A stretch of DNA of 64,000 nucleotides from Chanos chanos (taxonomy: Eukaryota; Chordata; Actinopteri; Gonorynchiformes; Chanidae). The notes under the pieces were generated by a model. That model saw only the letters and a list, made by a program, of their open reading frames with translations. It did not search any database and was not told the DNA's origin. Made by a program: the position numbers and the translations under genes. Below, piece after piece: positions 61,422-64,000 of the stretch; within the stretch, counting starts at the first letter, position 1, and every line of letters begins with the position of its first letter. The stretch spans positions 43,683,036 to 43,747,035 of the forward strand of contig NC_044498.1 of NCBI RefSeq assembly GCF_902362185.1, in the 5' to 3' direction.

Positions 61422-63010
61422 GCAAGAACAGCAAAAGGAGCAATGGAGGAGGGACAAACTGTTCCATTAAACTGTAGGGGGCATTAAAATGCATGGATAT
61501 GATGTAACTATGCAATAAACAGTTCCACAAAAATATGCTAGACGTAAACATTCTGTTCTCCTTGTGAAATTCAGTATTTACTTAGATATCGTAACCTAAT
61601 GCATTACAGTTTTTGGATTTGTCTTGCGTCCCTTGTTACACAATACTAATCAGTTTTAAATCTTTTCAAACAGTTCTTTTGAGGTCTGATAACTCAGAGA
61701 GTACCAAGATTAAGTAAGCAGCTTCAACACAATTAAACTTTAGTACAGACAGACAAAAAAAAAAAGAGAACACAAGGACTTTAATCAATCCTTTAAAAAA
61801 AACTCTACTCACAGACACAACACAATATTAACATGCGGCACAGCTATTCAATGTGATACAATTTTATGAATATATGAACAAAGAGAATCAAAGGTTCAAG
61901 GTTAGTAACAAAGCCTTCAGCTTTAGAGCAAACAACAAAAAAAAAAACCCCATAAATCTTCAGTTGTCTCATGACATTATAAGGAGTACATATCAGTGTA
62001 ATTCCCAGAGAAAACAGCAGACCCTTTGTCTCTCTCTCTCTTTCCCTCTCTCTCCTCTGGAGAGGGCAATGTGGTAGATTCCACTGCATTCAGAGTGAAA
62101 CACAACTCAGTTCTCCTGACGTCTGAAAATGTTGCCCTTTCACAAGTGTGTCAACTTTCTGTGAAAACACTGAACAGACGCTAAACCCAGAGTATACATT
62201 CAGCTTTTATCTAGAGATCCACTGAGACAAAAAACACTTAAAATCTTCAAACACATGGACAACGTGAGTAGATTAATTTAAGCAATTGACGTAAGCAAAA
62301 GCCATTGATTCATATACAGATGGGATTAACATAATCTCAGTGTGCTACACTCAAATCGATAACTTAAATAAGGGCAAACTACAAAGGCAATGTATATTTA
62401 AATAGTATATAGTTTAGCATGTGATAATCTTATATAGATTCTGTTAGTAATAAACAAATCAACTTAAAGTCACCTTCTAAATGCTGCCAGATTTTGTAAC
62501 TGATATGCATATGCTGTAATAATTAGCAAATCCAAAGTTTATACCACAGGACTGTAGTTCAGATGGCCAGACCAGTCACTGACTATGTCACTGACCACTG
62601 CAATCATGTACAAGTTTAAATAAAATGCACCCTCTACATTACTAAATGAAGTCTACTTGTTCAAAGCTCAGATCATGGAAAACCCTCATCAACTTTTGTC
62701 ACGTGGTTGAACACACCACTTCAGTAGAATGAAACTATACAAAATGGATGGATATCATCAAATCCTGTTAACCAAGAGAGATTTCGCCTGCCATTTGCGT
62801 CCAGCTCCAAAAGAGAAGAACCAGCGTTCACAGTGTCCTTAAAAAAACAACAACTCTCTGCTGTTTCATCAAGCGACAGGTCGGAGATGACCTCTGTGAT
62901 TTCTAAAATTGAGCAGACAAGCGCATGTCTGGAATGTGTGTTTGGAGCTGTCTTCACACGACGTCGCTCAACGTTATGATTAAGATGTCATATTTCTGTT
63001 GTGTGGTGTT

Positions 63011-63919
63011 TCATGGCCTGGTAAGACTGTGCCATGCTGTAACCACTTTTTCAGGATGAGAAATGCTGTCTGTCCACTGCTCCAAAGCCACTGGGCAAGG
63101 GCTGTCAAAGCCCAGATGGACCTGGAGAAAGAAGCGCACACACCCACCCACCGCGAACACGCATGCACACACACACACACACACACATTATCATCATTAA
63201 CTGAACTGTAAACAGTTTTTGTTAATACAATAACAAGAATCAAAGATTGGAATGCTCAAAAACACAGAGACACACACACACGCTCACGCTCACACATAAA
63301 TCATCACCCCCCCCCCCCCCCCCCCCCCCCCACACATGTTCAATTCAACCCAAAGTGCCTGTAGTATGTGACAGCTGAGCATACATCCTTCTGAGTGTTG
63401 GCAGTCACACATTCTTTATCTCCCACTGTAAATGCTTCAGCTGATCCTGAATAGGCCCCTATTAATGCAAACTGAATGATAACTGCCACACCGCTGTTAC
63501 ATAAGACTAACGTGTCTCTAATCAGTTCCACATATCCGTTCAATTTCTGCACCGGTGCACGGTGTCAATGTCTCATGCCAAATTCGGCTACTCAATAAAC
63601 CATCAGGTCTTTGAATATGTGACTAATGTGCACTGAAAGTGGATTAGATTAGGGTCGTGTGATTCCTTCTCAGGATTGGTTGAGAGAGTGTTGCAGCGGG
63701 TGCCGTGAAAAACCCTCACCTGACCGAGGAAGTGTTTCCTGCGGACGGAGCTTCGGCTACAGAGCTTGACAAGCAGCTGGAGGTCGTGGTCCTGAGCGGT
63801 GAGCGGGAAATGCAGGGCCTCTCCCCACTGCACCAGCCCGCCGCTCGACCTCAGCACGCGCGTCTTCCTCTTCAGCAGAAGCCTGCCCTGAGAGTACATC
63901 TCCACTCTCACAAAGAAAC
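63011..63919 (-). CDS. tc2n: Tandem C2 domains nuclear protein (TC2N), C-terminal two exons; gene continues off the right edge
   Basis: Last two coding exons, 63919-63720 and 63121-63011 (stop TGA), giving 102 residues plus a split first codon. They cover most of the second C2 domain. Anchors match human TC2N closely: FFVRVEMYSQGRLLLKRKTR (human [20 protein letters not shown]), VKLCSRSSVRRKHFLGQ (human IKLYSRSSVRRKHFVGQ), and NPEKVV-type HPEKVVTAWHSL near the end. The C2 loop lacks the usual clustered Asp residues in the visible part, as expected for this calcium-independent relative of synaptotagmins. The upstream part is missing because of the window edge, not because of damage. The intron between the two exons holds a 25-C run. 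Confidence 0.88.
63307..63331. repeat. Poly-C run (25 C)
   Basis: Uninterrupted C run in the last tc2n intron, preceded by (CA)n and followed by CACACA. Confidence 0.9.
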
Positions 63920-64000
63920 CTGACACGCAAAAACAGACACGGCACAGTCAGAACACATGTCGCAGACACACTAGTGTGGAACAGCACACTCAGAAGACAG

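Noticed and set aside
62721-62957. 78-codon minus-strand ORF just past the tc2n stop
   Set aside because: It begins after the tc2n termination codon, has no C2 text and no clear splice junction to tc2n; probably 3' UTR chance frame.

Overview
The window is vertebrate nuclear DNA, almost certainly from a teleost fish. It holds seven multi-exon genes with GT-AG introns, many (CA)n microsatellites, a fish-type hAT mini-element, and proteins that align along their length with known vertebrate families. The gene order arg2 - vti1b - rdh11/12 - zfyve26 is the one found on human 14q24. I cannot fix the species.

Layout, left to right. The 5' half of rbm25 runs leftward and off the window edge (about 2078-5690, minus strand). 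A divergent intergenic region leads into arg2, which is complete (6966-11981, plus). About 4 kb of intergenic sequence follows, holding a recent segmental duplication and an unexplained CpG-rich ORF. Next are vti1b (16007-19828, minus) and, divergent from it, a single rdh11/12-type retinol dehydrogenase (20724-24123, plus). zfyve26 (spastizin; 26712-46666, minus) fills a third of the window with 40 coding exons that I could join in phase from start to stop. A divergent region of about 2.2 kb separates it from a galectin-related gene (lgalsl type; 48922-51386, plus). plek2 (53310-56964, minus) comes next, then about 6 kb of repeat-rich intergenic or 3' UTR sequence. The window ends with the last two coding exons of tc2n (63011-63919, minus), which continues beyond the right edge.

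The genes are unrelated housekeeping or tissue genes, not an operon. They cover splicing regulation (rbm25), mitochondrial arginine breakdown (arg2), late endosome/lysosome SNARE fusion (vti1b), retinoid reduction (rdh), PI3P-linked lysosome reformation (zfyve26), a lectin-fold protein (lgalsl), a phosphoinositide/cytoskeleton adaptor (plek2) and a tandem-C2 protein (tc2n). I see no viral or retroviral-type element, no transposase ORF, no tRNA/rRNA gene and no CRISPR array. Nothing here looks like a new defence-type or multi-gene system. The items worth a second look are smaller: an apparently missing rbm25 exon, unusual splice sites in zfyve26, a divergent galectin-like gene in an unexpected neighbourhood, an orphan ORF, a recent duplication, a clean hAT MITE and some candidate promoter motifs. 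Coordinates were read by hand, and exon joins were checked only by phase and by resemblance to remembered family sequences.
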